Counted from the stretch's first letter, positions 1-7,154 are shown. The stretch: DNA of 34,044 bases from Ruminococcus sp. UBA3665 (GCA_002373165.1 DFJS01000095.1:1-34044), one strand, 5' to 3'. Numbers and translations are program-made. The notes: generated from the letters alone by a model not told the origin.

Positions 1-62
1 GCATACAGCGGAAAACAAAGCTGATTTTCCAGTTTCAAGGAATCGTAATTTTTTTCGGTCAT
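1..62 (-). CDS. ohrR: OhrR/MarR-family peroxide-sensing repressor, N-terminus only
   Basis: Only the first 20 codons lie in the window; the gene runs off the left edge. Translating the minus strand from the ATG at 62 gives MTEKNYDSLKLENQLCFPLY. The LKLENQLCFxLYA block is the N-terminal signature of OhrR-type MarR repressors, where the cysteine (here Cys16) is the organic-hydroperoxide sensor (family knowledge, Bacillus subtilis OhrR Cys15). An AGGAG lies about 9 nt upstream inside the preceding gene, and the start overlaps that gene's stop as ATGA, so the two are translationally coupled. It is the third gene of a gpx operon with an OhrR-like dyad at its promoter, which suggests autoregulation. 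The DNA-binding helix is outside the window, so the family call rests on the N-terminus alone. Confidence 0.72.
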   Translation of the reverse strand, partial: MTEKNYDSLKLENQLCFPLY

Positions 63-319
63 GCGGAAAGCTCCTCATAGGCGGCGCGGACAGCCTTCGC
101 GAGCTGATCGGCACAGGAGGTAGGTCTTCTGCCGCAGGTATTGCCGGAGAGCTTTTCTTCGATCTGTTCGACCGTCCAGCCGTCAAGAATTTTGGAGAGG
201 GCTTTCAGATTGCCGTTACAGCCGCCCATAAACTGAATATTGTGAATGACATCGCCGTCAATATCGAACGTGATCTGCATAGGGCAAACGCCCTGAGGTT
301 CGTAAACATATTCTTTCAT
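59..319 (-). CDS. TSCPD-domain protein (TIGR03905-type), 86 aa
   Basis: Small 86-residue protein with a TSCAD variant of the TSCPD motif near residues 67-71. Four cysteines (12, 34, 62, 69) sit in the pattern expected for this small domain, which also occurs at the C-terminus of some ribonucleotide reductases. The cysteines could bind metal, but no function is established. AAAGGAG lies about 11 nt upstream of the ATG. The gene starts directly after gpx and overlaps the OhrR-like gene by 4 nt (ATGA), so it is the middle gene of the peroxide operon. That placement hints at a redox role, which is inference. Confidence 0.85.
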   Translation of the reverse strand: MKEYVYEPQGVCPMQITFDIDGDVIHNIQFMGGCNGNLKALSKILDGWTVEQIEEKLSGNTCGRRPTSCADQLAKAVRAAYEELSA

Positions 320-321
320 GA

Positions 322-798
322 TTACAACAGCTCCTTTATTTTGGATTCTAATTTTTCGGGTTTGTCAACGGGGGCGAATCTGTCAAGGACTTTGCCGTTT
401 TTGTCAACCAGGAATTTTGTAAAATTCCACTTGATATTGCTGCCAAGCATTCCGCCCTGCTGATCTTTCAGGAACGTATACAGAGGGGCTTCGTTTTCGC
501 CGTTGACTTCGATTTTTGAGAACTGCTTGAATGTCACGCCGTAACGGGACTGACAGAAATCCACAATTTCCTCATCTGTGCCGGGTGCCTGACCGCCAAA
601 CTGATTGCACGGGAAATCCAGAATTTCCAGACCCTGATCTTTATATTTTTCGTACAGATCCTGAAGGCCTTCGTACTGCGGAGTAAAGCCGCAGCCGGTA
701 GCGGTATTGACAATCAGCAGGACTTTGCCCTTGTAGTCAGAGAGGGGAATCATGTTGCCGTCAACGTCTTTCATTGTGAAATCATAGATACTGCTCAT
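322..798 (-). CDS. gpx: Glutathione peroxidase family (thioredoxin-type thiol peroxidase)
   Basis: 158 aa, normal length for a bacterial GPx. The peroxidatic cysteine is Cys36 in NTATGCGFT (cysteine, not selenocysteine). The rest of the catalytic set is visible: Gln70 in FGGQ, Trp124 and Asn125 in the WNFTKFL block. FPCNQF is at 62-67. Cys82 in DFCQSRYG matches the resolving-cysteine position of thioredoxin-dependent GPx enzymes, so the likely reductant is thioredoxin rather than glutathione, which Clostridia usually lack. It would reduce H2O2 and organic hydroperoxides in the cytoplasm. It is the first gene of an operon with a TSCPD gene and an OhrR-like repressor, and has its own near-consensus promoter. 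Confidence 0.93.
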   Translation of the reverse strand: MSSIYDFTMKDVDGNMIPLSDYKGKVLLIVNTATGCGFTPQYEGLQDLYEKYKDQGLEILDFPCNQFGGQAPGTDEEIVDFCQSRYGVTFKQFSKIEVNGENEAPLYTFLKDQQGGMLGSNIKWNFTKFLVDKNGKVLDRFAPVDKPEKLESKIKELL

Positions 799-827
799 AG
801 TAAAAACTCCTTTTGATTTTGATTTTT

Positions 828-842
828 CTCAATTCGATTGAG
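828..842. promoter_or_regulatory. Perfect 15-bp dyad just downstream of the gpx start site
   Basis: CTCAATTCGATTGAG is a perfect inverted repeat (6-bp arms, 3-bp centre) directly abutting the OhrR-like dyad and lying at about +3 to +17. It could be a second repressor site or a short hairpin at the 5' end of the mRNA. No known family is assigned. Confidence 0.4.
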
Positions 843-857
843 TACAATTTAATTATA
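843..857 (-). promoter_or_regulatory. OhrR-like operator overlapping the gpx -10 box
   Basis: The 15-mer TACAATTTAATTATA is an inverted repeat (TACAATT / AATTATA) with one mismatch, centred over the -10 and start site. From memory it closely resembles the B. subtilis OhrR operator half-palindrome TACAATTTAATTGTA. An OhrR-like gene closes the same operon. Binding here would block RNA polymerase. The assignment is inferred from sequence likeness and context. Confidence 0.6.
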
Positions 858-880
858 TCAAATCAATCTGGATTTGTCAA
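852..880 (-). promoter_or_regulatory. Sigma-A-type promoter of the gpx operon
   Basis: On the minus strand the -35 is TTGACA (875-880) and the -10 is TATAAT (852-857), separated by exactly 17 bp. Both hexamers are perfect consensus. Transcription should begin near 845, about 45 nt before the gpx ATG. The strength of this promoter fits a gene held off by a repressor. Confidence 0.88.
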
Positions 881-922
881 GTGTTTTTTGAAAATTTCTG
901 ATATTTTTTTAAATTATCAAGA

Positions 923-958
923 TATAAAAAAATCATCCGGAAGATTTCCTCCCGGATG
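923..958 (-). terminator. Rho-independent terminator after the DUF4279 gene
   Basis: On the minus strand a hairpin with CATCCGG / CCGGATG arms (952-958 and 934-940) is followed by a run of seven Ts (926-932). It begins 8 nt past the stop of the DUF4279-type gene and separates that transcript from the gpx promoter. Confidence 0.8.
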
Positions 959-965
959 TTGAAAT

Positions 966-1406
966 TTAAAAATCATTTTTCGGCTCGTAATAGTATATAT
1001 CTACAATGATGCCCGTTCCTGTTCTGGCGCAGAAATCGCTGACTTTCGGCGAAATCCAGAGTGTTCCGTAAGAATCTTCCCTTTCTTCATAAGGATAGAT
1101 TTCAATCCGGAAAAAGACATGATATTTTTCTTTGATGCCATTGAGTTTCTCAATCAAAGGAAAGAGGGTTTCTGCAATGCGTTCCGGCTGTTCCGTCCGG
1201 AGCACATCCGGTTCGGACTGTAGGCAGGCACACCACAGACAGCAGTGATTTTTCGGGTTGACATGAGTCCGGAACGGCTGAATTCCCAGAATTTCTGTCA
1301 TTTCGTCCGGCGGAAATGCGCTGTTTTCTTCCGGAAGAAAGCCCTTTTCATAGTCGAGCGTTCCGGCACTCTGAATTACAAAGTAAGATTCACATGTTTT
1401 CTTCAT
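966..1406 (-). CDS. DUF4279-type protein, 146 aa
   Basis: Soluble, with no signal or membrane segment. The N-terminal SYFVIQSAGTLDYE strand, the PPDEMTEILGIQP segment and the C-terminal ISPKVSDFCARTGTGIIVDIYYYE resemble the DUF4279 pattern: a start-of-domain strand, an (I/M)TxxLGIxP block, then a late (S/P)PxV...G..hDhYY block. The family assignment is from memory. Function is unknown; relatives are often considered immunity-like or hypothetical. Its ATG overlaps the stop of the upstream membrane protein by 4 nt (ATGA), so the two are probably coupled, and a terminator follows. Confidence 0.7.
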   Translation of the reverse strand: MKKTCESYFVIQSAGTLDYEKGFLPEENSAFPPDEMTEILGIQPFRTHVNPKNHCCLWCACLQSEPDVLRTEQPERIAETLFPLIEKLNGIKEKYHVFFRIEIYPYEEREDSYGTLWISPKVSDFCARTGTGIIVDIYYYEPKNDF

Positions 1407-1954
1407 GCTGAAAAAATCCTTTCATGGCGTTGAATATGCATCGGCGTAAAGCCGAACAGAATCGCCGCTTGCAGAACATTCCCCAGAAGAACTGCCGTCA
1501 TGGCGGCTGACCGGATTTTTCCGGCAAGCTGATTGGCAAGTTCTTCTGCCGAAGCAGAAGCTGAATTTTCCTGAATTTTCATAAGAGCATCCAATGTATT
1601 GATATTTTGGCTGATTGTCTGGCAGGTTCCCGAAAATCCCAGCACGGAGCATAAAATATTGATGACAGTCAGCACAGCGGCCACAATCAGATAATATTGC
1701 TTTGGATTCATCGGCGTTTCGATGCAGTCTTTTTTCCGGGCGTTCTGCTGTGCCGTCACGATTGCCGTCACCATGCATACTGCATTCATCACGCTTGCAA
1801 TCAGAACAACAGGATATGCCACGACAGAAATGCTGTAATCTGTCTGCTGGAGCAAAAGTGCTGTCAGCACTCTGCCGAGAATTGTAAAAGCAATCCCGAA
1901 AATCAGAATGCCCAGAATCAACTGGCCGATAAAATAAGAATTAAATTTTTTCAT
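1403..1954 (-). CDS. Four-helix membrane protein, unknown function, 183 aa
   Basis: Not recognised. Hydrophobic stretches at about 8-33, 44-67, 87-108 and 148-168 suggest four transmembrane helices. A charged cytoplasmic-looking loop (NARKKDCIE) lies near 70-78, and a polar helical segment (about 120-145, rich in A, S and E) lies between helices 3 and 4. The ATG has AAGGAG about 9 nt upstream. It lies 35 nt after the GH9 cellulase stop and overlaps the DUF4279 gene by 4 nt, so it may be transcribed from the cellulase side or from an unseen promoter. The pairing with the soluble protein suggests a two-protein unit, which is inference. Confidence 0.8.
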   Translation of the reverse strand: MKKFNSYFIGQLILGILIFGIAFTILGRVLTALLLQQTDYSISVVAYPVVLIASVMNAVCMVTAIVTAQQNARKKDCIETPMNPKQYYLIVAAVLTVINILCSVLGFSGTCQTISQNINTLDALMKIQENSASASAEELANQLAGKIRSAAMTAVLLGNVLQAAILFGFTPMHIQRHERIFSA

Positions 1955-1970
1955 GAAAACTGCTCCTTAA

Positions 1971-1994
1971 AATAATTCTGCTTTGCAGATTATT
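1971..1994 (-). other. Hairpin at the end of the GH9 gene, possible weak terminator
   Basis: Minus-strand AATAATCTGC and GCAGAATTATT pair around an AAA loop with a single bulged base. The hairpin includes the cellulase stop codon. A short TTTT follows, then the SD of the next gene. It could partly terminate or stabilise the mRNA 3' end. Confidence 0.4.
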
Positions 1995-4839
1995 TTTTAT
2001 CTTTCTTGAGTTTAATCACCTTGTAGGCGAAAATTTCAATCGAAATCAGTGCAATCAGGCCGCCGACAATCCCCAGAATCAAGGGCAGATTCTGCTTTTT
2101 GGAATCTACTTCGACAGAGAGCTGTTCTGTTTCTGACTGACTGATATTCGGCGCGGAGAATTCCGTTGTCAGTTCTGTTTCTGTGGCATTGTTCCGGATA
2201 GTGGGGTTATCAGGAACGGGGGAAGTCGCTGTTTTCTGGAGTTCTGGTTCAGTTGCGTAGATCTGGTTTTCGTTGGAAGTGCCGTTTCCGCCGTTGTTCG
2301 TGCCGGAGCTGGTCTGACTGGTAATCACGCCGCCGCCCTCTTCACAGAGAAAAGAAGTCAGCCAGGCAAGCGGCATATTCCAGTTGATGGTGCACTCATT
2401 GACCGACCATGCCTCGATATGATCCAGATAGCATTTCTGCGGAGGAATTTCTCCTTTTTTCCAGCCGGAGCCTCTGACCCAGGGGTCTTCCATGCCGGAG
2501 TTAGGCCCTCCGACCAGTACGCCGCACGGAGCTTTCGGAAATTGACTGGAAATCAGAAATGACCACCATCTGTGATGCGGATACTGTACACTGTGTGAAC
2601 CGTATCCTGTAATATAAGAATAATCCATCGGATTCCGGCCAAGCAGATAATCCATCGCGCTGACGGCCGCATTCAGATAAGTTTTATCTTCTGTCAGGTC
2701 ATAAGCATAGGCGAGAATAATCGCATTATCTGCCACAAAGGAATTAGACCCCCATACATAGCCGGAATCCCTGTCATCATAGCTGATAGTGCTCTGACCG
2801 TAGGGGAGTCCGTAACCCTGTTCGGTTTCGATATGCCGGAAGATTTCGGCGGCTTCGGTGAAATTATTTTTAAGCGTTTCAGTTTCGGACTGTTCCAGCA
2901 AATCCTGATAAAATGTCATTGTGACAGAACCAAGAGCCGCTGTGTGACCCCAGTCAAAAGAACCGATAATGCCGGCGGCTTCGCCGCCTTCCAGCGTGGA
3001 CGGAACTTTCAGGAACCAGGAGGATTTTTTCATATCTTCATAATAGATTTTATCACCTGTCGCGGCATAGAGTTCGCAGGCCGCCCAATAGAATTCATCT
3101 TCGGCAAGGTCATCGCCATAAGGGCCGCCGCCGACGGATTCATCCAGAGGCGCAAACATGGAAGGATGCTTTTTCGCGGCTTCGTAGGCAGATTTCGCCG
3201 CATTCAGACACTGTTCGGCAAAAGCAGAGTCTAAATCTTTCCACAGACGATAGCTCTGTGCACCACATGCGGCAAGGTTCAGCGTTGCCGGAGTTGTCGG
3301 CGGTTTGAGAATGCGTTCTTCGGGGTCATCAGCCGGAGCAACTGCCAAAGCCGTCCATTTGATGTCATGTACTTTATGATAGGCCATGCCCTGATAATCG
3401 CCGTCCTGGACGATCATTTTCAGCATCCAGTTCATTTCGTAACGTGCTTCATCAAGCAGATCAGGATAACCGTTGCTGTTTTCGGGCAGAAGCATCGAAC
3501 CGTCTGCATAAGCATCCTGCTGATTTTTCTGTAACGCGCGTTCGTACTGATTCTGCATCATCCACAGAGCAATGCCGCCGTTGACAACATATTTTCCGTG
3601 ATCGCCGGCATCATACCAGCCGCCTGTGACATCCTGTGTTCCGGAAGACCCGGAATAGCCCCATGTCTGCTGAATTGTCGCAATATCAGATGTATGTCCG
3701 GCGGCTCTGGCAAGTTTTTCCTTTTCGCCGGAGCTGATATACTGTGCTTCGATGGCCATGCCGCTGCGGTTCTGATAAAAATAATTCAGCGCATCGTACA
3801 GCATTCCGGAATATGTTTCTGTAATGCCTATCCGGAATTCCCGGCTTTTCGCCCCCTGATCTGTTTCAAGATAGAAAACGCCCTCCTGCTGGAAATCAGA
3901 AAAATCCAGCGTGTGCACCAGATCGCCGGAATCGTCATCATAGCCGAATGTACTGGTCTGACCTGTATAGACAACTGTTCCGGAACTGTCTTTGAGATAA
4001 AATTCACGCGGCGCAGTATCTTTGCACAGAACAGTGGCATTCTTGCCCAGATTCGTGAAATAGCCCACCTGATTGGTGAGAATATCGGCTCTGTTCCATT
4101 GGGGTTCGGGGATATAGTCATGAGAATCATCCGTCATATCAATCAGACAGAGATTATCGAATTTTAATTCCGTCCCGGCCGGAAAGCAGACGTTCGGAGT
4201 ATACTGACCGTTTCCGCCGAAATGGAATGTCCATTCTCCTGTGCCGTCCGCAGAGGAAGTGCGTTCGCCGTTTGAACCGAGTGTGAATTCATAAGCAAAC
4301 GTATTCCACTGATTGCCGCTGATGGTTACGCCTTCCCAGGCGTTATAATCTTTCCACTGGCCGTTCTGCTGTGCGGATTTCAGGGCGTTTTCGACATCGG
4401 CCTGAGACTGGTTTTCCTGATAGGTCATATTCAGCAGATTGCCGTTGGAATGCCATAGTTCAAGATCGCCGTTGGTCATATCGCCTATTTTGGCGTACAT
4501 CCAGCCAGAATTGCTCGCCCATACGCTGTAAGTCAGGCGATAGGTATGTCCTGCCACGAATGTCAGATTTCTGTGCCGGAACTGACAGTCCCAGCGGTCT
4601 TCGCCGCCGTTGGCAAGGCCGCCCGGATTGATGACTGTAATATTATAAGTACCGTCATCGATGGAAAAATCCATTTTTCCTGTCATAGACTCGCAGATAT
4701 GCCACGGCAGACCCACGCCGGTATTGAAATCCGACTGGCCGAGCAGTTCACCGGCAAAGGCCGGGAGCATCAGGTTTTGTCCGGAAAGTGCAATCGCGGC
4801 CAGAAAGGAAAACCAATGTTTCAGAGATTGTTTTTTCAT
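1990..4839 (-). CDS. Secreted GH9 cellulase with CBM4/9-like, Ig-like domain and C-terminal membrane anchor
   Basis: The start at 4839 is chosen because a perfect AGGAGG (4849-4854) lies 9 nt upstream and the protein then begins with a signal peptide (residues 1-29, cut after AFA); a longer reading frame adds 33 unconvincing residues. 949 aa. Domains: CBM4/9-like beta-sandwich about 33-235; CelD_N Ig-like about 250-338; GH9 (alpha/alpha)6 barrel about 342-832. Catalytic residues are visible: Asp410 and Asp413 in GGWYDAGDHGKY, His755/756 in the YPHHRWW segment, Glu815 in SVNECTINW. A Ser/Thr/Glu-rich linker (about 840-915) leads to one transmembrane helix (about 917-938) and a lysine-rich cytoplasmic tail. 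It should hydrolyse beta-1,4-glucan at the cell surface. There is no dockerin, SLH or LPXTG motif. A one-helix protein and a sensor-GGDEF gene lie upstream. Confidence 0.95.
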   Translation of the reverse strand: MKKQSLKHWFSFLAAIALSGQNLMLPAFAGELLGQSDFNTGVGLPWHICESMTGKMDFSIDDGTYNITVINPGGLANGGEDRWDCQFRHRNLTFVAGHTYRLTYSVWASNSGWMYAKIGDMTNGDLELWHSNGNLLNMTYQENQSQADVENALKSAQQNGQWKDYNAWEGVTISGNQWNTFAYEFTLGSNGERTSSADGTGEWTFHFGGNGQYTPNVCFPAGTELKFDNLCLIDMTDDSHDYIPEPQWNRADILTNQVGYFTNLGKNATVLCKDTAPREFYLKDSSGTVVYTGQTSTFGYDDDSGDLVHTLDFSDFQQEGVFYLETDQGAKSREFRIGITETYSGMLYDALNYFYQNRSGMAIEAQYISSGEKEKLARAAGHTSDIATIQQTWGYSGSSGTQDVTGGWYDAGDHGKYVVNGGIALWMMQNQYERALQKNQQDAYADGSMLLPENSNGYPDLLDEARYEMNWMLKMIVQDGDYQGMAYHKVHDIKWTALAVAPADDPEERILKPPTTPATLNLAACGAQSYRLWKDLDSAFAEQCLNAAKSAYEAAKKHPSMFAPLDESVGGGPYGDDLAEDEFYWAACELYAATGDKIYYEDMKKSSWFLKVPSTLEGGEAAGIIGSFDWGHTAALGSVTMTFYQDLLEQSETETLKNNFTEAAEIFRHIETEQGYGLPYGQSTISYDDRDSGYVWGSNSFVADNAIILAYAYDLTEDKTYLNAAVSAMDYLLGRNPMDYSYITGYGSHSVQYPHHRWWSFLISSQFPKAPCGVLVGGPNSGMEDPWVRGSGWKKGEIPPQKCYLDHIEAWSVNECTINWNMPLAWLTSFLCEEGGGVITSQTSSGTNNGGNGTSNENQIYATEPELQKTATSPVPDNPTIRNNATETELTTEFSAPNISQSETEQLSVEVDSKKQNLPLILGIVGGLIALISIEIFAYKVIKLKKDKK

Positions 4840-4865
4840 AAATTCCTGCCTCCTGAGGGAATAAT

Positions 4866-5123
4866 TCAGAATGGAGTCTTGATTTCTTTCATCAGCTGGC
4901 GCACGGCATATAACAGCGTGATAAAAATGCCGAAACATTTGACAAAATCAATGCACAGCCTGGCCGTTTCCGCAGACAGGCCGCCGAGTGCCCCGGCGGC
5001 TTCCCGGAACGGCTTTGTCACAGGCATATCCTGAACGGGTTCTGTTTTTTCGAGAATGGCCTCCCGGACGGCCTGCTTTACGGCTTTCCGGATGAGTTTG
5101 TTTATTTTTCTGCGTTCTTTCAT
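4866..5123 (-). CDS. Small one-helix protein upstream of the cellulase, 85 aa
   Basis: Not recognised. The ATG at 5123 is preferred over the upstream ATG at 5189 because AGGAGG sits 7 nt before it. The first 30 residues are very basic and helical (MKERRKINKLIRKAVKQAV), then comes a short acidic/proline linker, then a hydrophobic stretch (about residues 60-78, CIDFVKCFGIFITLLYAV) likely to span or sit in the membrane. The gene ends 26 nt before the cellulase ATG, so they almost surely share a transcript. The basic N-terminus suggests a cytoplasmic face contacting nucleic acid or lipid head groups; no function can be given. Confidence 0.72.
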   Translation of the reverse strand: MKERRKINKLIRKAVKQAVREAILEKTEPVQDMPVTKPFREAAGALGGLSAETARLCIDFVKCFGIFITLLYAVRQLMKEIKTPF

Positions 5124-5144
5124 GAGAAATCCTCCTTTTGAAAT

Positions 5145-5178
5145 ATGCAGAAAGAAACACGGCGGCTTCTTTCTGCAT
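5145..5178 (-). other. Strong 12-bp hairpin between the GGDEF gene and the small one-helix gene
   Basis: Perfect 12-bp arms (ATGCAGAAAGAA / TTCTTTCTGCAT on the minus strand) with a 10-nt GC-rich loop lie between the GGDEF stop (5186) and the next SD. No T-tract follows, so this is not a classic terminator. It could be a processing or stabiliser element that sets different expression of the sensor and the cellulase pair. Confidence 0.6.
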
Positions 5179-5185
5179 GAATGAT

Positions 5186-7099
5186 TCAAGCTTTTCTGTT
5201 TTTCTTTCTGCGGACTTTGTTGGCATACATCCGGGCATCGGCTTCTTCCATCAGCGGCTGAAGTTCGTCCGAAGCATCCACGCTCCGGCAGACATAACCC
5301 AGACTGACTTCTACCTGATAGGGCTTTTCCGATTCGGCATTGTACTGCATCAGAAAATCCAGAATATATTGAATATATTCCTGAATATCTTCTTCGGAAT
5401 AATCATCACAGCCGATGACAAGAAATTCATCGCCGCCGGTTCTGGCACAGATTTCGTTCAGGGAAAAGCAGGTGTTCAGGGCATTGGCAACGACAGAAAT
5501 TGCATTGTCGCCTTCCAGATGGCCGTACGTGTCGTTGATGACTTTCAGGCCGTCGAGGTCGGCGGCAAAAATCAGCAGTTTTTTTGTCTTGGAAAGCTGT
5601 GCTTTTTCAAAAATTTCGGCCGAATAATGCTGATAGCCGTGCCGGTTATAGATGCCTGTCAGCGTATCGCGGATGGATGCCGTAAACAGCCGCTGGTTCA
5701 TGGAGCTGAAATTATGCTTCACACGCATGAATTCAAAGGCATTATTTAAATTCCGCGTCCAGTTGTGATACAGCGAATCGTAAGCCCTGATGCTGTTTCC
5801 ATAGCCAAGCACGGTATAGCCGAAACAGCGTTCGTTGAAATGCAGGGGCGTGAAATAATAGGCGCGGGGCTGGTCGCGGTCGGCATGAAGTGCCGGAAGC
5901 AGTTCGCTTTTGTCGAATATCTGATCTGTCACTTCTCCAATCTGGTCAGTGCAGGAGATTCTTAAATGCATCCTGTCTGTATAATGATCATAATCTGCTT
6001 TATATTCAGAATTTTTAGACAGATCGTCCCACAGATCGCACATGCAGAGATAGAAATCCTGAAAACCGCTGATCAGATACAGATGATCCATAATTTTATC
6101 AAACAGAGCTTTCAGGGTAGGCATAGCGTTCAGGCGTTCTGCCATGGGGATATCTTCAAATAATTTGCGGGCTTCTTCGATTTCGTGAATTGCTTTCTGA
6201 CGTTCTTCAAATTTCTGCTGAAAATTATTGCCGCATCCGCAGCTTTCAGCCGGAACCAGATAGCCCTTGTCTTTGCGGACGGGTTCGGCCTTTTCGCCTG
6301 TGATGCGTTCGTGCAGCTGTAAAACACCCTGTATTCCCATATCCACAATCGGCCTGACATATGTCGTGACCGAGGGAACATTTTCAGAGGCCTCGCTGCC
6401 GGCATCATAGCTGGCAATGACAATATCCTGCGGCACCCGGAATCCCAGTTCAATCAGGCGGTTGCACAGCGTAATGGCAACAGTATCACAGCAGCAGACG
6501 ACGGCTTCCGGCGGAGTGATTTTTCCGTCAGCGATATTCTGCGCCAGATCCAGTGCCGCCTGTTTCCAGAAATCCCCGTAAACTACATAGCCATTAGGAA
6601 TTTCCAGATGATGTTTCTGCATGGCGTTTCTGTAGCCATGCAAGCGCATTTCCGCCTGCATATTGCCCTGAAATCCTGTCAGACAGAGAATTTTCGTCAG
6701 GTGATGCGCTTCAATTACATGATTGACAACCTGTTCAAACGCTGTGACATCATCCATCATGATGCAGTGGAATCTTGGATCATCACTTTCCAGCACAACC
6801 GCCGGAATGGTACAGACTGTCAGGAGTTCCTGTTCAATTCTGTTTTTCAGGAACGAACTGTTGAACGAGCAGGGCGCATAAATCACGCCGTCAAACTGGT
6901 TATAATTCACCAGATCGAAAATATGATTTTCGCCCAGCTGATATTCCGATTCGTTGTCATAGTTCATGAAGGGGGAGAAGATACAGACATCATAATTCAG
7001 CTGCCGGGCCTGGGAGAGGATGCCTTCCAGGAACATATGCTGATACGCTCTGTGTACGACTCCGGCCATCAGTACGGCAATTTTTTTCCGGTTTTTCAT
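5186..7099 (-). CDS. Periplasmic-binding-fold sensor fused to GGDEF diguanylate cyclase
   Basis: 637 aa. Residues about 6-285 read as a LacI-type sugar-binding fold (Peripla_BP_3): KKIAVLMAGVVHRAYQHMF at the start, DGVIYAP, and the late VPQDIVIASYDAGSEAS followed by PSVTTYVRPI. There is no helix-turn-helix before it and no signal peptide, so it should act in the cytoplasm. A helical/GAF-like segment (about 290-470) follows, then a GGDEF domain (about 480-637) with an intact GGDEF at 555-559 and DxLTGxxNR upstream (DTLTGIYNR). The RxxD inhibitory site is absent (SLNE at that place). It likely makes cyclic di-GMP in response to a sugar or similar ligand. It has its own promoter, and the next two genes encode a one-helix protein and a cellulase. 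Confidence 0.9.
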   Translation of the reverse strand: MKNRKKIAVLMAGVVHRAYQHMFLEGILSQARQLNYDVCIFSPFMNYDNESEYQLGENHIFDLVNYNQFDGVIYAPCSFNSSFLKNRIEQELLTVCTIPAVVLESDDPRFHCIMMDDVTAFEQVVNHVIEAHHLTKILCLTGFQGNMQAEMRLHGYRNAMQKHHLEIPNGYVVYGDFWKQAALDLAQNIADGKITPPEAVVCCCDTVAITLCNRLIELGFRVPQDIVIASYDAGSEASENVPSVTTYVRPIVDMGIQGVLQLHERITGEKAEPVRKDKGYLVPAESCGCGNNFQQKFEERQKAIHEIEEARKLFEDIPMAERLNAMPTLKALFDKIMDHLYLISGFQDFYLCMCDLWDDLSKNSEYKADYDHYTDRMHLRISCTDQIGEVTDQIFDKSELLPALHADRDQPRAYYFTPLHFNERCFGYTVLGYGNSIRAYDSLYHNWTRNLNNAFEFMRVKHNFSSMNQRLFTASIRDTLTGIYNRHGYQHYSAEIFEKAQLSKTKKLLIFAADLDGLKVINDTYGHLEGDNAISVVANALNTCFSLNEICARTGGDEFLVIGCDDYSEEDIQEYIQYILDFLMQYNAESEKPYQVEVSLGYVCRSVDASDELQPLMEEADARMYANKVRRKKNRKA

Positions 7100-7125
7100 A
7101 TCATCTCACCGTCACTTTCTATTTT

Positions 7126-7154
7126 ATTGTAACAGATAAATAGAGAATCTGCAA
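7126..7154 (-). promoter_or_regulatory. Probable promoter of the sensor-GGDEF gene
   Basis: Minus strand: -10 TACAAT (7126-7131), 17-bp spacer, -35 TTGCAG (7149-7154, three of six matches). It lies 27 nt before the ATG at 7099, with a GGTGAG SD between. Confidence 0.6.

Noticed and set aside
1422..1778. 118-codon minus-strand frame inside the four-helix protein gene
   Set aside because: Shadow frame overlapping a convincing membrane protein; no SD and an odd composition.
3598..4167. 189-codon plus-strand frame inside the cellulase gene
   Set aside because: Antisense to the GH9 catalytic and Ig-like domains, whose motifs are intact; codon-pattern shadow.
4840..4938. 33-residue N-terminal extension of the cellulase
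   Set aside because: The ATG at 4839 has AGGAGG at 9 nt and opens a clean signal peptide; the extension overlaps the SD and the upstream gene.
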